From positions 806,001 through 870,000 of the forward strand of contig NZ_JAFEWC010000001.1 in NCBI RefSeq assembly GCF_017355875.1: a DNA stretch of 64,000 bases, written 5' to 3'. Positions 47,156 to 56,932 of this stretch are shown here, in pieces. The position numbers and the translations under genes were made by a program. Each line of letters begins with the position of its first letter. Within the stretch, counting starts at the first letter, position 1. The notes beneath the pieces were generated by a model. It was not told where the DNA came from. It did no database searches and saw nothing but the letters and a program-made list of their open reading frames with translations. This DNA comes from Aridibaculum aurantiacum (GTDB taxonomy: Bacteria; Bacteroidota; Bacteroidia; Chitinophagales; Chitinophagaceae).

Positions 47156-49006
47156 ATGAAGAATTGGTTGAATAAGATAGCAGGTATAGGAATGTGTGTT
47201 GGTGCAATGGCTTCGGCTAATGCGCAGGATACAGTGCGATATACGGGTAATACTTTGGTAAATGTGGATTATCATCATGGGCAGTTAAGCCCTGCGGTTG
47301 GTGTTCATAACATCCAGATATTTCGTGCTAATCGTGAACATCCTGAATTAGCAGAAGGCTTTGGCTGGACTTACAACCATGCGCCGATGATCGCTTACTG
47401 GAACAACACATTTTATGTGGAGTACCTGAGCAATCCAAGAGGTGAGCATGTGCCGCCGGGACAAACATTCATCCTTTCATCGAAGGATGGTTATAACTGG
47501 ACGAAACCTGTGGTAGCATTTCCTGTATATAAGATACCAGATGGTACTACCAAGGAAGGACGTCCTGAGGTAGCAAAGGATATGTATTCGGTAAATCACC
47601 AGCGCATGGGCTTTCATGTGTCTAAGAAGAACAGGTTGTTAGCCTTTGCTTACTATGGATTAATAGTTGGTGTGAAGGATGATCCGAATGATGGATTGGG
47701 CATTGGTCGTGTAGTGCGTGAGATCTATAAAGATGGTTCGTTTGGTCCTATTTATTTTATCCGCTACAACAAGAAATTCAACGAAAAGAATACGCAGTAT
47801 CCTTTCTATACTAAGAGCAAAGACAAAGGATTTATTGAAGCTTGTAATGAAGTGTTGGCTAATCCGCTGATTACGCAACAATGGAATGAAGAAGCAGACC
47901 GTGATGATCCCTTAATTCCTTTGAAGAAAGAATACAAGGCGTTTAGCTTTTATCATTTGAACGATGGAAGAGTAGTAGGTCTTTGGAAAAATGCATTAAC
48001 TGCTATCAGTAACGATAATGGAAAATCATGGCCTACCAATGCAACCAGAGCGCCTGGATTTGTAAACAGCAATGCCAAGATCTGGGGACAAAGAACTTCC
48101 GATGGTAAGTTCATGACCGTGTATAATCCTTCCGAATTTAGATGGCCATTGGCTTTGAGTGTTAGTGATAATGGATTGGACTACAAAAATCTGTTACTGG
48201 TACATGGCGAGATCAGTCCTATCCGCTATGGTGGCGAATACAAATCGTACGGTCCGCAGTACGTACGGGGTATAGTAGCAGGAAATGGTACACCACCCGA
48301 TGGTAAGGCCTGGGTGACCTATAGCATGAACAAAGAAGACATGTGGGTAAGCTCTATTCCTGTTCCTGTAAAAGACAAGGTGAATGAACATCCAAACGAA
48401 GTGTTCGACCAGATGCCGCAAGGCAAAGAGCTGGAGCTTTGGAACATCTACAGCTTGCAATGGGCACCTACCAGAATTGAAAAAGCTGCAGATGGTAAAA
48501 GAGCATTGGTGCTTAGAGATTGGGACAGGTATGATTTTGCAAAAGCAGAAAGGGTAGTACCTGCAAGTAAAAGATTGGTTGCTGAGTTTACTGTGATACC
48601 ACAACAAAATAAGAACGGAACATTACACATTGAATTTCAAAATGCTAAGGGTAATGCGGGTGTGCGTTTGATGCTTGATACTGCCGGCAACTTAATGACC
48701 AAAGCTGGTTACCGCGACAGGCGTTTGACTACTTACAATGCGAATGAACCGCTGAACATTCATATTGAATTAAACACTGCAACACGTTTTTATTCTACTA
48801 CAGTCAATGGAAAGAATGTACCTGCAGGATTATTCTTTGCGCCATTGGATAGTATTGAACGTGTTGTATTCCGTACAGGCGAAGTACGTCGCTTTCCTGA
48901 TGCTGATACACCTACAGATCCTATGCACGATAAGTTGCCTAATGCAGGTGAAAAAGACCAGGAAGCAGCTTATTACATCACATCATTCAAAACATCAAGT
49001 AAGTAG
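47156..49006 (+). CDS. Sialidase-fold (BNR-type) propeller protein with C-terminal beta-sandwich
   Basis: 616 aa secreted protein (signal peptide to about SANAQ). The N-terminal two thirds form a six-bladed-propeller pattern with Asp-box-like segments (SSKDGYNWTKP, SNDNGKSWPT, SDNGLDYKNL) and HAPMIAYWNNTFYVEYLS. Residues ~480-610 are a concanavalin/LamG-like beta-sandwich (AEFTVIPQQ, HIEFQNAKGNAGVRLM). It is probably a glycosidase or lyase for an acidic pectic sugar. Sialic acid itself is unlikely, since no sialic acid catabolic gene is present here. I do not recognise the exact family. Confidence 0.7.
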   Translation: MKNWLNKIAGIGMCVGAMASANAQDTVRYTGNTLVNVDYHHGQLSPAVGVHNIQIFRANREHPELAEGFGWTYNHAPMIAYWNNTFYVEYLSNPRGEHVPPGQTFILSSKDGYNWTKPVVAFPVYKIPDGTTKEGRPEVAKDMYSVNHQRMGFHVSKKNRLLAFAYYGLIVGVKDDPNDGLGIGRVVREIYKDGSFGPIYFIRYNKKFNEKNTQYPFYTKSKDKGFIEACNEVLANPLITQQWNEEADRDDPLIPLKKEYKAFSFYHLNDGRVVGLWKNALTAISNDNGKSWPTNATRAPGFVNSNAKIWGQRTSDGKFMTVYNPSEFRWPLALSVSDNGLDYKNLLLVHGEISPIRYGGEYKSYGPQYVRGIVAGNGTPPDGKAWVTYSMNKEDMWVSSIPVPVKDKVNEHPNEVFDQMPQGKELELWNIYSLQWAPTRIEKAADGKRALVLRDWDRYDFAKAERVVPASKRLVAEFTVIPQQNKNGTLHIEFQNAKGNAGVRLMLDTAGNLMTKAGYRDRRLTTYNANEPLNIHIELNTATRFYSTTVNGKNVPAGLFFAPLDSIERVVFRTGEVRRFPDADTPTDPMHDKLPNAGEKDQEAAYYITSFKTSSK

Positions 49007-50436
49007 TGTTCAATCGCAGATCATATTGTTTCTTAATAATGCTGTTGTTTGTGTTGCAAGCTTCAGCAGAAATTACTTTGCCTAAAGTGATAGGAAGCAA
49101 TATGGTTTTGCAACGAAACAAACCGGTAGCCATTTGGGGCAAAGCAACAGCAGGAGAAAACGTAACGGTAACATTTGGTAAGCAAACAAAACAAACTGTA
49201 GCTGATGCCAATGGTAAATGGATGGTTCATCTTAATGCCATGCCTGCATCGGCAACACCTGCATCCATGACCATTGCTAGTAGCAACACCATTACGCTAA
49301 ATAATATTTTAGTTGGTGAAGTCTGGCTTTGCTCCGGTCAGTCTAACATGGAGTTTTCTATGGCTAAAAGCAGCAAGTTTGCCAACGCTGTAAGAAGCCA
49401 GGGAATGGATAGTGCTGCTACAGCCAATGAGCGTAATAAAAATATTCGTCTTTTTTTGGTTAGGCGCGATTTGACTAAACCAGATGGAGCTAATGTAAAC
49501 AAAGGGTGGAACGAAACAGAGATCACATACCTGAAAGATTTCTCAGCACCAGGTTATTATTTCGCCAGGAAGTTATACGAAGAGCTGAACGTTCCTATTG
49601 GTATGATCGCTTCAAGTGTTAGCGGTAGCGCTATTGATCCATGGCTTGATGGCACCATTGTAAAGGATACGATAAAGCACACGTATGCTATGAATGAGAA
49701 GCAGCCTGGCAAGTTCTTCAATGGTATGATAGAACCATTGGCTCCTTATACATTGCAAGGTTTTTTATGGTACCAGGGTGAAACCAATTGCTTCTCAAAG
49801 GAAACAACAGAGTACACTTATAAATTCAAGCATCTCATCAATAGCTGGCGCAAACACTGGAACAACAGCAATGCGTCTTTCTACTTTGTGCAAATAGCAC
49901 CACATAGCTATTCAAAAGGTAAAGGACTGAACGAACAAACATTACCAGAGTTTAGAGAAGCGCAGTCAAAGGCGCTTGACTTACCAAACACCGGCATGAT
50001 CATCACCACCGACTTGGTAGATAAAATTGATGACATACACCCGACTTATAAATGGGAAATAGGAAGACGACTGGCGCTGCTGGCACTGGCTAAAACTTAT
50101 GGCAAAAACATCGCGTATGCTGGTCCAACCTATAAGCGCATGAGCATTAAGGGAAATAAAATTGAACTTGCATTTGATCATGCAGAAGGATTACAAAGCG
50201 GCGATGGCCAACCGCTTACATGGTTCACCATTGCTGGTGCTGATGGCAAATTTGTTCCTGCCGATGCAGTGATCAAAGGCAACAAGATCATTGTTTCATC
50301 TTCCACGCTTACTGCGCCTGTGCATGTTCGCTTTGCATGGCACGAAGCCGCGCAACCCAATTTATACAACAAGGCCGGCCTGCCTGCTGTGCCTTTCAGA
50401 ACCGATCGTCCTAATCAATCAACAGCTAAAAAATAA
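49006..50436 (+). CDS. SASA-type (sialate O-acetylesterase-like, CE20-like) acetylesterase
   Basis: 476 aa, GTG start overlapping the previous stop by one base (TAGTG). Signal peptide (FLIMLLFVLQASA), then a beta-rich domain (VLQRNKPVAIWGKATAGENVTV). SGNH-like blocks: LCSGQSNMEFSM with nucleophile S113, FLWYQGETN, and a C-terminal DIHP. It lacks the jelly-roll insert seen in the fused relative at the start of the window, so it is the short form. Likely role: deacetylation of pectic sugars. Confidence 0.85.
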   Translation: MFNRRSYCFLIMLLFVLQASAEITLPKVIGSNMVLQRNKPVAIWGKATAGENVTVTFGKQTKQTVADANGKWMVHLNAMPASATPASMTIASSNTITLNNILVGEVWLCSGQSNMEFSMAKSSKFANAVRSQGMDSAATANERNKNIRLFLVRRDLTKPDGANVNKGWNETEITYLKDFSAPGYYFARKLYEELNVPIGMIASSVSGSAIDPWLDGTIVKDTIKHTYAMNEKQPGKFFNGMIEPLAPYTLQGFLWYQGETNCFSKETTEYTYKFKHLINSWRKHWNNSNASFYFVQIAPHSYSKGKGLNEQTLPEFREAQSKALDLPNTGMIITTDLVDKIDDIHPTYKWEIGRRLALLALAKTYGKNIAYAGPTYKRMSIKGNKIELAFDHAEGLQSGDGQPLTWFTIAGADGKFVPADAVIKGNKIIVSSSTLTAPVHVRFAWHEAAQPNLYNKAGLPAVPFRTDRPNQSTAKK

Positions 50437-50445
50437 GGAAGTATA

Positions 50446-53331
50446 GTGAAGACTGGATTTAAAAATATCATTCATTTTGTAAAGAAATTTTTGGATAACC
50501 AGCAACAGGAGCTCAGGTTGAACCTTTGTTGCGTCGCACACTTGTGCAATAATTTTTCTATTCAGCAACTCAACATCAAGCCTCTCTTTATTTTTTCATT
50601 TTTCATTTTTCATTTTGCACTGCTCTCCGCCCAGCAAACCCAAAAAATTTATTTATCGGGTACAGGTAAAGATCATACAGTTGATTGGCAGTTCTATGTA
50701 ACAGCAGGAAAAAACGCTGGAAAGTGGACCACAATCCCTGTCCCTTCCAACTGGGAATTACACGGGTTTGGAAAATATGATTATGGTTTTGCAAAAGACA
50801 CTGTACGCGGTAAAGAGCAAGGCTTGTACAAGTACACATTTAATGCACCAGCTAATTACAAAACCAAGCAGGTAAACCTTGTGTTTGAAGGTGTAATGAC
50901 TGATGCTGAAGTAAAAGTAAATGGTCAACCTGCAGGACCAATTCACCAGGGTGCTTTTTATGCTTTCAAATATGACATTACACCGTTATTGAAAGAGGGA
51001 GATAATCTATTAGAAGTAACAGTTGCAAAGCATTCATCCAATCAATCTGTGAATGAAGCTGAGCGTAAAGCTGACTTCTGGATCTTTGGCGGCATCTTCA
51101 GGCCGGTTTATCTGGAAGTACTTTCTAAGCAACATATCAATCATATTGCTATCGATGCAAAAGCTGATGGTAGCTTCAAGGCTAATGTTGATGTAAAAGC
51201 ATCTACTGCAAATGCAGTATTGGGGCAACTGATGACAACAGGTGGTAAGCCTGTAGGTGCAGCTTTTACCAAAGCAATCAAGCGTGGTGACACATCAGTC
51301 ATCATACAGACAGTTTTACCCAATGCAAAACAATGGACGCCTGAAACACCTAACCTCTATTACGTACAGGTAAACCTGCTTGATAAAGGCAAAGTTATTC
51401 ATACGATCAAACAACGATTTGGCTTTCGCACAGTAGAAGTAAAACAGCGTGATGGTATATATGTGAATGGCGTGAAGGTGAAAATGAAAGGCGTGAACAG
51501 GCATTCATTTCATCCTGAAAGCGGAAGGACGACCAGTAAGCAGATCAGCATTGATGATGTATTGATGATGAAGGATATGAATATGAATGCTGTTCGCATG
51601 GCGCATTATCCACCCGACGATCATTTCCTGGATGTATGTGATTCGCTTGGTTTGTTTGTAATGGATGAACTGGCCGGCTGGCATGGCAACTACGATACAA
51701 AGACTGGTAGCAAGTTGCTAAAGGAGATGATCGATCATGATGTCAATCATCCGAGCATCATAATTTGGGCAAATGGAAATGAAGGTGGACATAACCTGGA
51801 ACTGGATAGTCTATTCACAGCATACGATATACAAAAACGTCCTGTTGTGCATCCATGGCAGTTGTTTGGCGGCATAGAAACACAACACTATCGCCAGTAC
51901 AACTATGGCATTGGCAATTACAACAATGGCCGCGAAATAGTGATGCCTACTGAGTTTTTGCATGGGCAGTACGATGGTGGTCATGGTGCAGGCTTAGAAG
52001 ATTACTGGCATATGATGTGGCACGACCCGTTAAGTGCAGGTGGTTTTCTTTGGGATTTTCAAGACCAGGCAGTAGTACGTAGAGACCTTTATGACTCACT
52101 TGATACAGATAAGCACAGGGGCGCAGATGGTATTGTTGGTCCATACAGAGAAAAAGAAGGCAGCTACTACACCATCAAAGAAGTTTGGAGCCCGATCTTC
52201 ATTGAGCGCAGAGAGATAGCGGAAGGGTTCAATGGTAAGCTTAACATTGAGAACCGCTACCATTTTACCAATACCAATCAATGCAGTTTTACTTACTCCT
52301 TTAATAGCTTAATAGATAAGAAGAAGCAACCAATCAAAGGTGTTATTACAGCACCAAATTTAAAACCATCAGAGAAGGGTAGCATACAAATTCCTTTACC
52401 GAGTAACTGGAATCAATATGATGTATTGTATGTAACGGCCTTTGGTCCTGGTAAAAATGAAATCTTCACATGGAGTTTTCCAATTAGCCGTCCTGCAGAA
52501 GTAGTAAAGACTTTGGTGCCACTAAAAGCAAATAATAAAGTACAGGTCAGCGAACAAGATACTGTATTCATAGCCTCTGCTAATGGTGTTACCGTTCGGA
52601 TCAATAAGCAGAACGGAAGCCTTGTAAGTGTACAGAATATTAAGAATAATATACCTTTTACAAATGGACCTGTGATAGAGGAAGGTGCTACCAACTTCAA
52701 AAACTTCACACAACGTTTCGATGGTGATACACTTGTTATTGCTTCCACATTTGACAGGAAGAATAGCTACAATACTTTGGAGTGGAGAGTATATCCTACT
52801 GGTATTGTTAAGATGCAGGTAAAATACTTCCCTGCACAGATGTTTACCAGTATGGTTGGTGTAAATTTCTCTTTCCCTGAAAGTCAAATGAAGGGTGTGG
52901 AGTATATGGGCGATGGACCTTACCGAGTTTGGAAGAACAGGCTGAAAGGAAACCGCTTCGGTATCTGGAACAAGACATACAACAACACAGAAACTGGCGA
53001 GCAATGGAATTATCCAGAGTTCAAGGGTTATCATTCGAATATGTACTGGGTGAAGTTTATTACAACCACTCAACCCTTTACTGTTTATACAGAGAACGAA
53101 GGCTTGTTCTTCAGGCTTTTCACACCTGCATGGAAAACGGATCAATGGCACAATTACGAACCTATATTCCCGTCAGGAGATATATCGTTTATGCATGGTA
53201 TCAGCAGCATAGGCAGTAAGACACAAGGCAACGAAACAACCGGTCCAATGGGGCAGAAGTATATTTTCTATGACTATGAAAAGGACCCGGGCCGTGCGCT
53301 GAAAATGGTGCTGTATTTTGATTTTAGGTAA
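50446..53331 (+). CDS. GH2 beta-galactosidase-like enzyme with repeat-derived N-terminus
   Basis: 961 aa from a GTG at 50446 (AAGGAAG lies just upstream). The signal-peptide core (PLFIFSFFIFHFALLSAQ) does not begin until about residue 46. The ~45 residues before it span a dispersed repeat. A TTG at 50542 would give a normal 30-residue signal. No ATG is available. GH2 landmarks: sugar-binding domain, Ig domain, TIM barrel with acid/base E446 in ANGNEGG and nucleophile E503 in MPTEFLHG, and the C-terminal beta-galactosidase small-chain-type sandwich (~690-960). It hydrolyses a beta-galactoside or related linkage of pectin. Confidence 0.87.
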   Translation: MKTGFKNIIHFVKKFLDNQQQELRLNLCCVAHLCNNFSIQQLNIKPLFIFSFFIFHFALLSAQQTQKIYLSGTGKDHTVDWQFYVTAGKNAGKWTTIPVPSNWELHGFGKYDYGFAKDTVRGKEQGLYKYTFNAPANYKTKQVNLVFEGVMTDAEVKVNGQPAGPIHQGAFYAFKYDITPLLKEGDNLLEVTVAKHSSNQSVNEAERKADFWIFGGIFRPVYLEVLSKQHINHIAIDAKADGSFKANVDVKASTANAVLGQLMTTGGKPVGAAFTKAIKRGDTSVIIQTVLPNAKQWTPETPNLYYVQVNLLDKGKVIHTIKQRFGFRTVEVKQRDGIYVNGVKVKMKGVNRHSFHPESGRTTSKQISIDDVLMMKDMNMNAVRMAHYPPDDHFLDVCDSLGLFVMDELAGWHGNYDTKTGSKLLKEMIDHDVNHPSIIIWANGNEGGHNLELDSLFTAYDIQKRPVVHPWQLFGGIETQHYRQYNYGIGNYNNGREIVMPTEFLHGQYDGGHGAGLEDYWHMMWHDPLSAGGFLWDFQDQAVVRRDLYDSLDTDKHRGADGIVGPYREKEGSYYTIKEVWSPIFIERREIAEGFNGKLNIENRYHFTNTNQCSFTYSFNSLIDKKKQPIKGVITAPNLKPSEKGSIQIPLPSNWNQYDVLYVTAFGPGKNEIFTWSFPISRPAEVVKTLVPLKANNKVQVSEQDTVFIASANGVTVRINKQNGSLVSVQNIKNNIPFTNGPVIEEGATNFKNFTQRFDGDTLVIASTFDRKNSYNTLEWRVYPTGIVKMQVKYFPAQMFTSMVGVNFSFPESQMKGVEYMGDGPYRVWKNRLKGNRFGIWNKTYNNTETGEQWNYPEFKGYHSNMYWVKFITTTQPFTVYTENEGLFFRLFTPAWKTDQWHNYEPIFPSGDISFMHGISSIGSKTQGNETTGPMGQKYIFYDYEKDPGRALKMVLYFDFR
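50526..50550 (-). repeat. Dispersed GTGCGAC element, copy 5, inside a GH2 reading frame
   Basis: The minus strand reads GCACAAGTGTGCGACGCAAC, identical to the core of the other copies. It is in frame with, and upstream of, the signal-peptide core of the GH2 gene. Confidence 0.72.
50588..50620 (+). repeat. CATTTTT tandem repeat encoding the signal-peptide core
   Basis: TTTATTTTTTCATTTTTCATTTTTCATTTTGCA. The same motif is non-coding at 47045, 53385 and 56980. Here it is translated as the FIFSFFIFHFA hydrophobic core. Confidence 0.65.
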
Positions 53332-53334
53332 GGG

Positions 53335-53412
53335 CAAATGCAAAATGTAAAATGCAAAATGTAAAACCAGAATGTGTAGGATCCCTTTTTCATTTTACAT
53401 TTTTCATTTTGA
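53335..53412. repeat. AAAATG / CATTTT inverted repeat
   Basis: The left arm GCAAATGCAAAATGTAAAAT... (53335-53366) pairs imperfectly with the right arm TTTTTCATTTTACATTTTTC... (53385-53411). It fills most of the gap between the GH2 and GH78 genes. A transcript would fold into a long A/U-rich hairpin. Confidence 0.7.
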
Positions 53413-53439
53413 ATTATTGGTTTCTATAAATACGAGATT

Positions 53440-56199
53440 ATGAACGTGAGATTTCTAACGATGCTGGTGATAGTTACTTCTTTAAGCTTGATTGCTTTTA
53501 GAGGTAAAGTTGTTTCAACCATACAAACAGGAAACCTGCGGACTGAACTGTTGGTAAACCCTATTGGTATTGATGCATCGGCTCCAAGGTTTAGCTGGGA
53601 AGTAACAGGTGAGCAGAGAGGAATTGTACAACAAGCATATCAAATTCTTGTAGCTTCTTCTGCGGCTGATCTTGCAGCAGGCAAGGCTGATTTATGGAAC
53701 TCTGGCAAGGTAAATTCTGATCGATCTATTCATGTGCCTTATGCTGGCAATCCATTACAAAGCAGGACCGAAGCTTACTGGAAGGTGAAAGTTTGGACCA
53801 ACAAAGGTGAAGGTGCTTATAGCAGTCCTGCAAAGTTCACCGTTGGCCTGATGAATGAGAATGACTGGCAGGCAAAATGGACAGGGCTGGATAAGTACTT
53901 TCCCTGGGATACCATCACAAAAATGTCTCGTTTGTCAGCACGTTATTTCCGCAAAGAATTTGCAGCACCGAAAGAAGTAAAGAAAGCTACTGCTTATATC
54001 AGCGGTCTTGGTATATACGAGTTATACATCAATGGCAACAAGATAGGCGACCAGGTATTGGCGCCCGGACCTACTGATTATTCAAAGACGGTTAAGTACA
54101 ACACTTTCGATGTTACCAATCATGTGAAGCAGGGAAAGAACGCCATTGCTACTACATTAGGAAATGGTCGTTTTTACACCATGCGCCAGCAATACAAGCC
54201 GCACAAGTGGCACAACTTCGGGTATCCTAAAATGTTGTTACAGTTGGAGGTTGAGTATAAAGATGGCAGCAAGCAAACAGTGGTAAGTGATGATACGTGG
54301 AAAGTAACTGCAGACGGACCCATCAGAACTAACAATGAGTATGACGGGGAAGAATATGATGCAACAAAAGAATTTCCTGGTTGGAATAAAGTAGGCTTTA
54401 ATGACAGCAAGTGGTTGAAAGCAGAGTTGGTAGAGGCGCCGGGTGGAAATGTAGAAGCTCAAATGAATGAGAACATGAAGGTGATGCAAATACTAAAGCC
54501 GGTGTCGATCAAAGAACCTTCAAAAGGCGTTTACATATTGGACCTCGGCCAAAACATAGCAGGGTGGATAAAGATGAATGTAAAGGGCAAGCGTGGTCAA
54601 AAAGTAAAACTTCGTTTTGCTGAAAGTTTGAAACCTGACGGTCAATTGTACATGGACAACCTGCGCGATGCATTAGTAACAGATATCTATACTTTAAAAG
54701 GTGAAGGCGTTGAAACATGGGCACCACGATTTGTATATCATGGATTCAGGTATGTTGAAATAACTGGCTATCCTGGTAAGCCAAAGGCAGAAGATTTTGT
54801 AGGTGAAGTGGTGTATGACGATATGAAGACCATTGGCTCATTTGAGACATCTGACAGAACAATTAACCAGGTTTATAAAAATGCGTATTGGGGCATATTG
54901 GATAACTACAAAGGCATGCCTGTAGATTGTCCGCAGCGTGATGAACGTCAACCATGGTTAGGTGATCGTTTCATGGGAGCGTACGGCGAGAGCTTCATTT
55001 TTGATAACTCGAAAATGTATGCAAAATGGCTGGATGATATACAGGAATCGCAAACTCCGGAAGGAAGTATTCCTGATGTTGCTCCTAACTTTTGGTTCTA
55101 TTACAAAGATGGTGTTACATGGCCCGGTACTTACCTGAAGGTTGCTGAAATGGTTTACAACCAGTTTGGCGATGTTGAGAGTGTAAGGAAGCATTACAGC
55201 CCGATGAAAAAGTGGCTGAACTATATGCAGGATAAGTACATGAAGAACTACATCGTCACCAAAGACAGTTATGGTGATTGGTGTGTTCCACCTGAAGCGC
55301 CACATTTAATCCATGCAAAAGATTCAAGTCGTATCACTGATCCTAAACTTCTATCAACAGCTACATATTACCACATGCTGCAGGTGATGAAGAAGTTTGC
55401 TAACCTGTTAGGTAAACAGGAAGATATCAAGGAATATGATGCATTGATGGCCAACATCAAGAGCACTTTCAACAAAACTTATTTTGATAGCGAGAAGAAG
55501 CAGTACGGCAACAACACGGTTACTGCTAACATACTACCCTTAGCTTTCAATATGATACCAGAAGGAGCAAGTGATGCAGTGTTTAAAAATATTGTTGACA
55601 AGATCATGGTTGATAACAACGGTCATATCAGCACCGGTGTTATAGGAACTCAGTGGCTGATGCGTTGGTTGACATACAATGGTCGTGGTGATATTGCTTA
55701 CAAATTGGCTAGCAACCGCACCTATCCAAGCTGGGGTTATATGGCTGGAAATGGTGCTACTACTATCTGGGAATTATGGAATGGCAATACAGCTAATCCA
55801 AGGATGAATTCACAAAACCACGTGATGTTGCTGGGTGATTTAATCGTTTGGTACTATGAGAATTTAGGTGGAATCAAAGCGGCTGAACCTGCATTCAAAA
55901 AGGTAGAAATGAAGCCCGCAATGATCGATGGATTATCTTATGCTAAAGCTTCTTATCATTCATTGCATGGTATGGTGAAGAGTGATTGGAAGAAAAATGG
56001 TAAAACATTTACATGGAATATAACAGTGCCTGGCAATACAACTGCAGAAGTTTATATTCCTGCGGCATCTGCAGAACAGGTAACAGAAAATGGTAAAAAA
56101 GCAACTGCAGTGGAAGGAGTGAAGTTTTTAAGAATGGAAGGAGACAGGGCAGTTTTTGAAGTTGGAAGTGGTCAATATCAATTCGCTGGTAAACAATGA
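53440..56199 (+). CDS. GH78 alpha-L-rhamnosidase
   Basis: 919 aa secreted enzyme (N-terminal hydrophobic FLTMLVIVTSLSLIAF). N-terminal Ig/CBM domains: LLVNPIGIDASAPRFSWEV, and YISGLGIYELYINGNKIGD of the rhamnosidase N domain. An (alpha/alpha)6 barrel follows. The CPQRDERQPWLGD motif carries D501 and the general acid E502, and E778 in TIWELWNG is the general-base candidate. These are hallmarks of inverting GH78. It releases L-rhamnose from pectin side chains or backbone ends; the RhaT-like permease could take the sugar up. A DUF3826 gene follows after 16 bases. Confidence 0.93.
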   Translation: MNVRFLTMLVIVTSLSLIAFRGKVVSTIQTGNLRTELLVNPIGIDASAPRFSWEVTGEQRGIVQQAYQILVASSAADLAAGKADLWNSGKVNSDRSIHVPYAGNPLQSRTEAYWKVKVWTNKGEGAYSSPAKFTVGLMNENDWQAKWTGLDKYFPWDTITKMSRLSARYFRKEFAAPKEVKKATAYISGLGIYELYINGNKIGDQVLAPGPTDYSKTVKYNTFDVTNHVKQGKNAIATTLGNGRFYTMRQQYKPHKWHNFGYPKMLLQLEVEYKDGSKQTVVSDDTWKVTADGPIRTNNEYDGEEYDATKEFPGWNKVGFNDSKWLKAELVEAPGGNVEAQMNENMKVMQILKPVSIKEPSKGVYILDLGQNIAGWIKMNVKGKRGQKVKLRFAESLKPDGQLYMDNLRDALVTDIYTLKGEGVETWAPRFVYHGFRYVEITGYPGKPKAEDFVGEVVYDDMKTIGSFETSDRTINQVYKNAYWGILDNYKGMPVDCPQRDERQPWLGDRFMGAYGESFIFDNSKMYAKWLDDIQESQTPEGSIPDVAPNFWFYYKDGVTWPGTYLKVAEMVYNQFGDVESVRKHYSPMKKWLNYMQDKYMKNYIVTKDSYGDWCVPPEAPHLIHAKDSSRITDPKLLSTATYYHMLQVMKKFANLLGKQEDIKEYDALMANIKSTFNKTYFDSEKKQYGNNTVTANILPLAFNMIPEGASDAVFKNIVDKIMVDNNGHISTGVIGTQWLMRWLTYNGRGDIAYKLASNRTYPSWGYMAGNGATTIWELWNGNTANPRMNSQNHVMLLGDLIVWYYENLGGIKAAEPAFKKVEMKPAMIDGLSYAKASYHSLHGMVKSDWKKNGKTFTWNITVPGNTTAEVYIPAASAEQVTENGKKATAVEGVKFLRMEGDRAVFEVGSGQYQFAGKQ

Positions 56200-56215
56200 A
56201 AAACAAGTTTTCTAT

Positions 56216-56932
56216 ATGAAAAAGTTCATCGTTTCTTCAATGGTCCTTGCTGCAGTTGTCTTTGGCAATGCAGTATATAGTCAATCCACTACAGTTACTC
56301 CGGAAGCAAAAGCTGCGGAGGCAAAATTAAAATCTGATGAAGGTTTAGATAAGAAAGCTGATGAGTGGGTAAAGAGTCTTAGCCTGAATGATGCTGCTAA
56401 AGAAGCAAGGGTACAGGCTGTGATTGCAACTCATCTAAAAACTATTCGCGACTGGCATAATGAACATCCGCCTGCTACTGTTCCGGCAGGTATAAACCCT
56501 GTTACAGGCAATAAGCTAAGCGATCTTGACAGGCAAATCATTGCTAATTCAGCAATGCCTAAATCAGTTCATGAGAACCTGATGAATGGACTCCGTAAAG
56601 ATCTTACAGAAGAGCAAGTAGAAGCGATTCTTGATAAATACACCATTGGTAAAGTAGCGTTTACCATGAAGGCTTATAAAGAGATCGTTCCTAACATGAC
56701 AGAGAAAGAAGAAGCAACCATTCTTGGCTACCTGAAGCAGGCACGTGAGCAGGCTGTTGATTATAAGAACATGAACCAGATATCTGCCATCTTCGAGATC
56801 TATAAGACAAAGAGTGAGCAGTTCTTGAATAACAATGGCCGTAGCTGGAGACAGATGTACAAAGAATATACAGATGCATTGAAAGCTAAGAAAGCAGCAG
56901 ATAAAGCAGCCGCTGAAAAGGCAAATCAATAA
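56216..56932 (+). CDS. Secreted DUF3826 protein, copy 3
   Basis: 238 aa. The ATG at 56216 directly precedes the signal peptide (VSSMVLAAVVFGNAVYSQ); a longer frame from 56156 overlaps the GH78 gene and is rejected. It has the family layout with LSLNDAAKEARVQAVIATHL, LRKDLTEEQVEAILDKYT, GYLKQAREQAVDYKN and EQFLNNNGRSWRQ. An Ala/Lys-rich tail (ALKAKKAADKAAAEKANQ) is absent from the other two copies. Function unknown. It is cotranscribed with GH78. Confidence 0.8.
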   Translation: MKKFIVSSMVLAAVVFGNAVYSQSTTVTPEAKAAEAKLKSDEGLDKKADEWVKSLSLNDAAKEARVQAVIATHLKTIRDWHNEHPPATVPAGINPVTGNKLSDLDRQIIANSAMPKSVHENLMNGLRKDLTEEQVEAILDKYTIGKVAFTMKAYKEIVPNMTEKEEATILGYLKQAREQAVDYKNMNQISAIFEIYKTKSEQFLNNNGRSWRQMYKEYTDALKAKKAADKAAAEKANQ

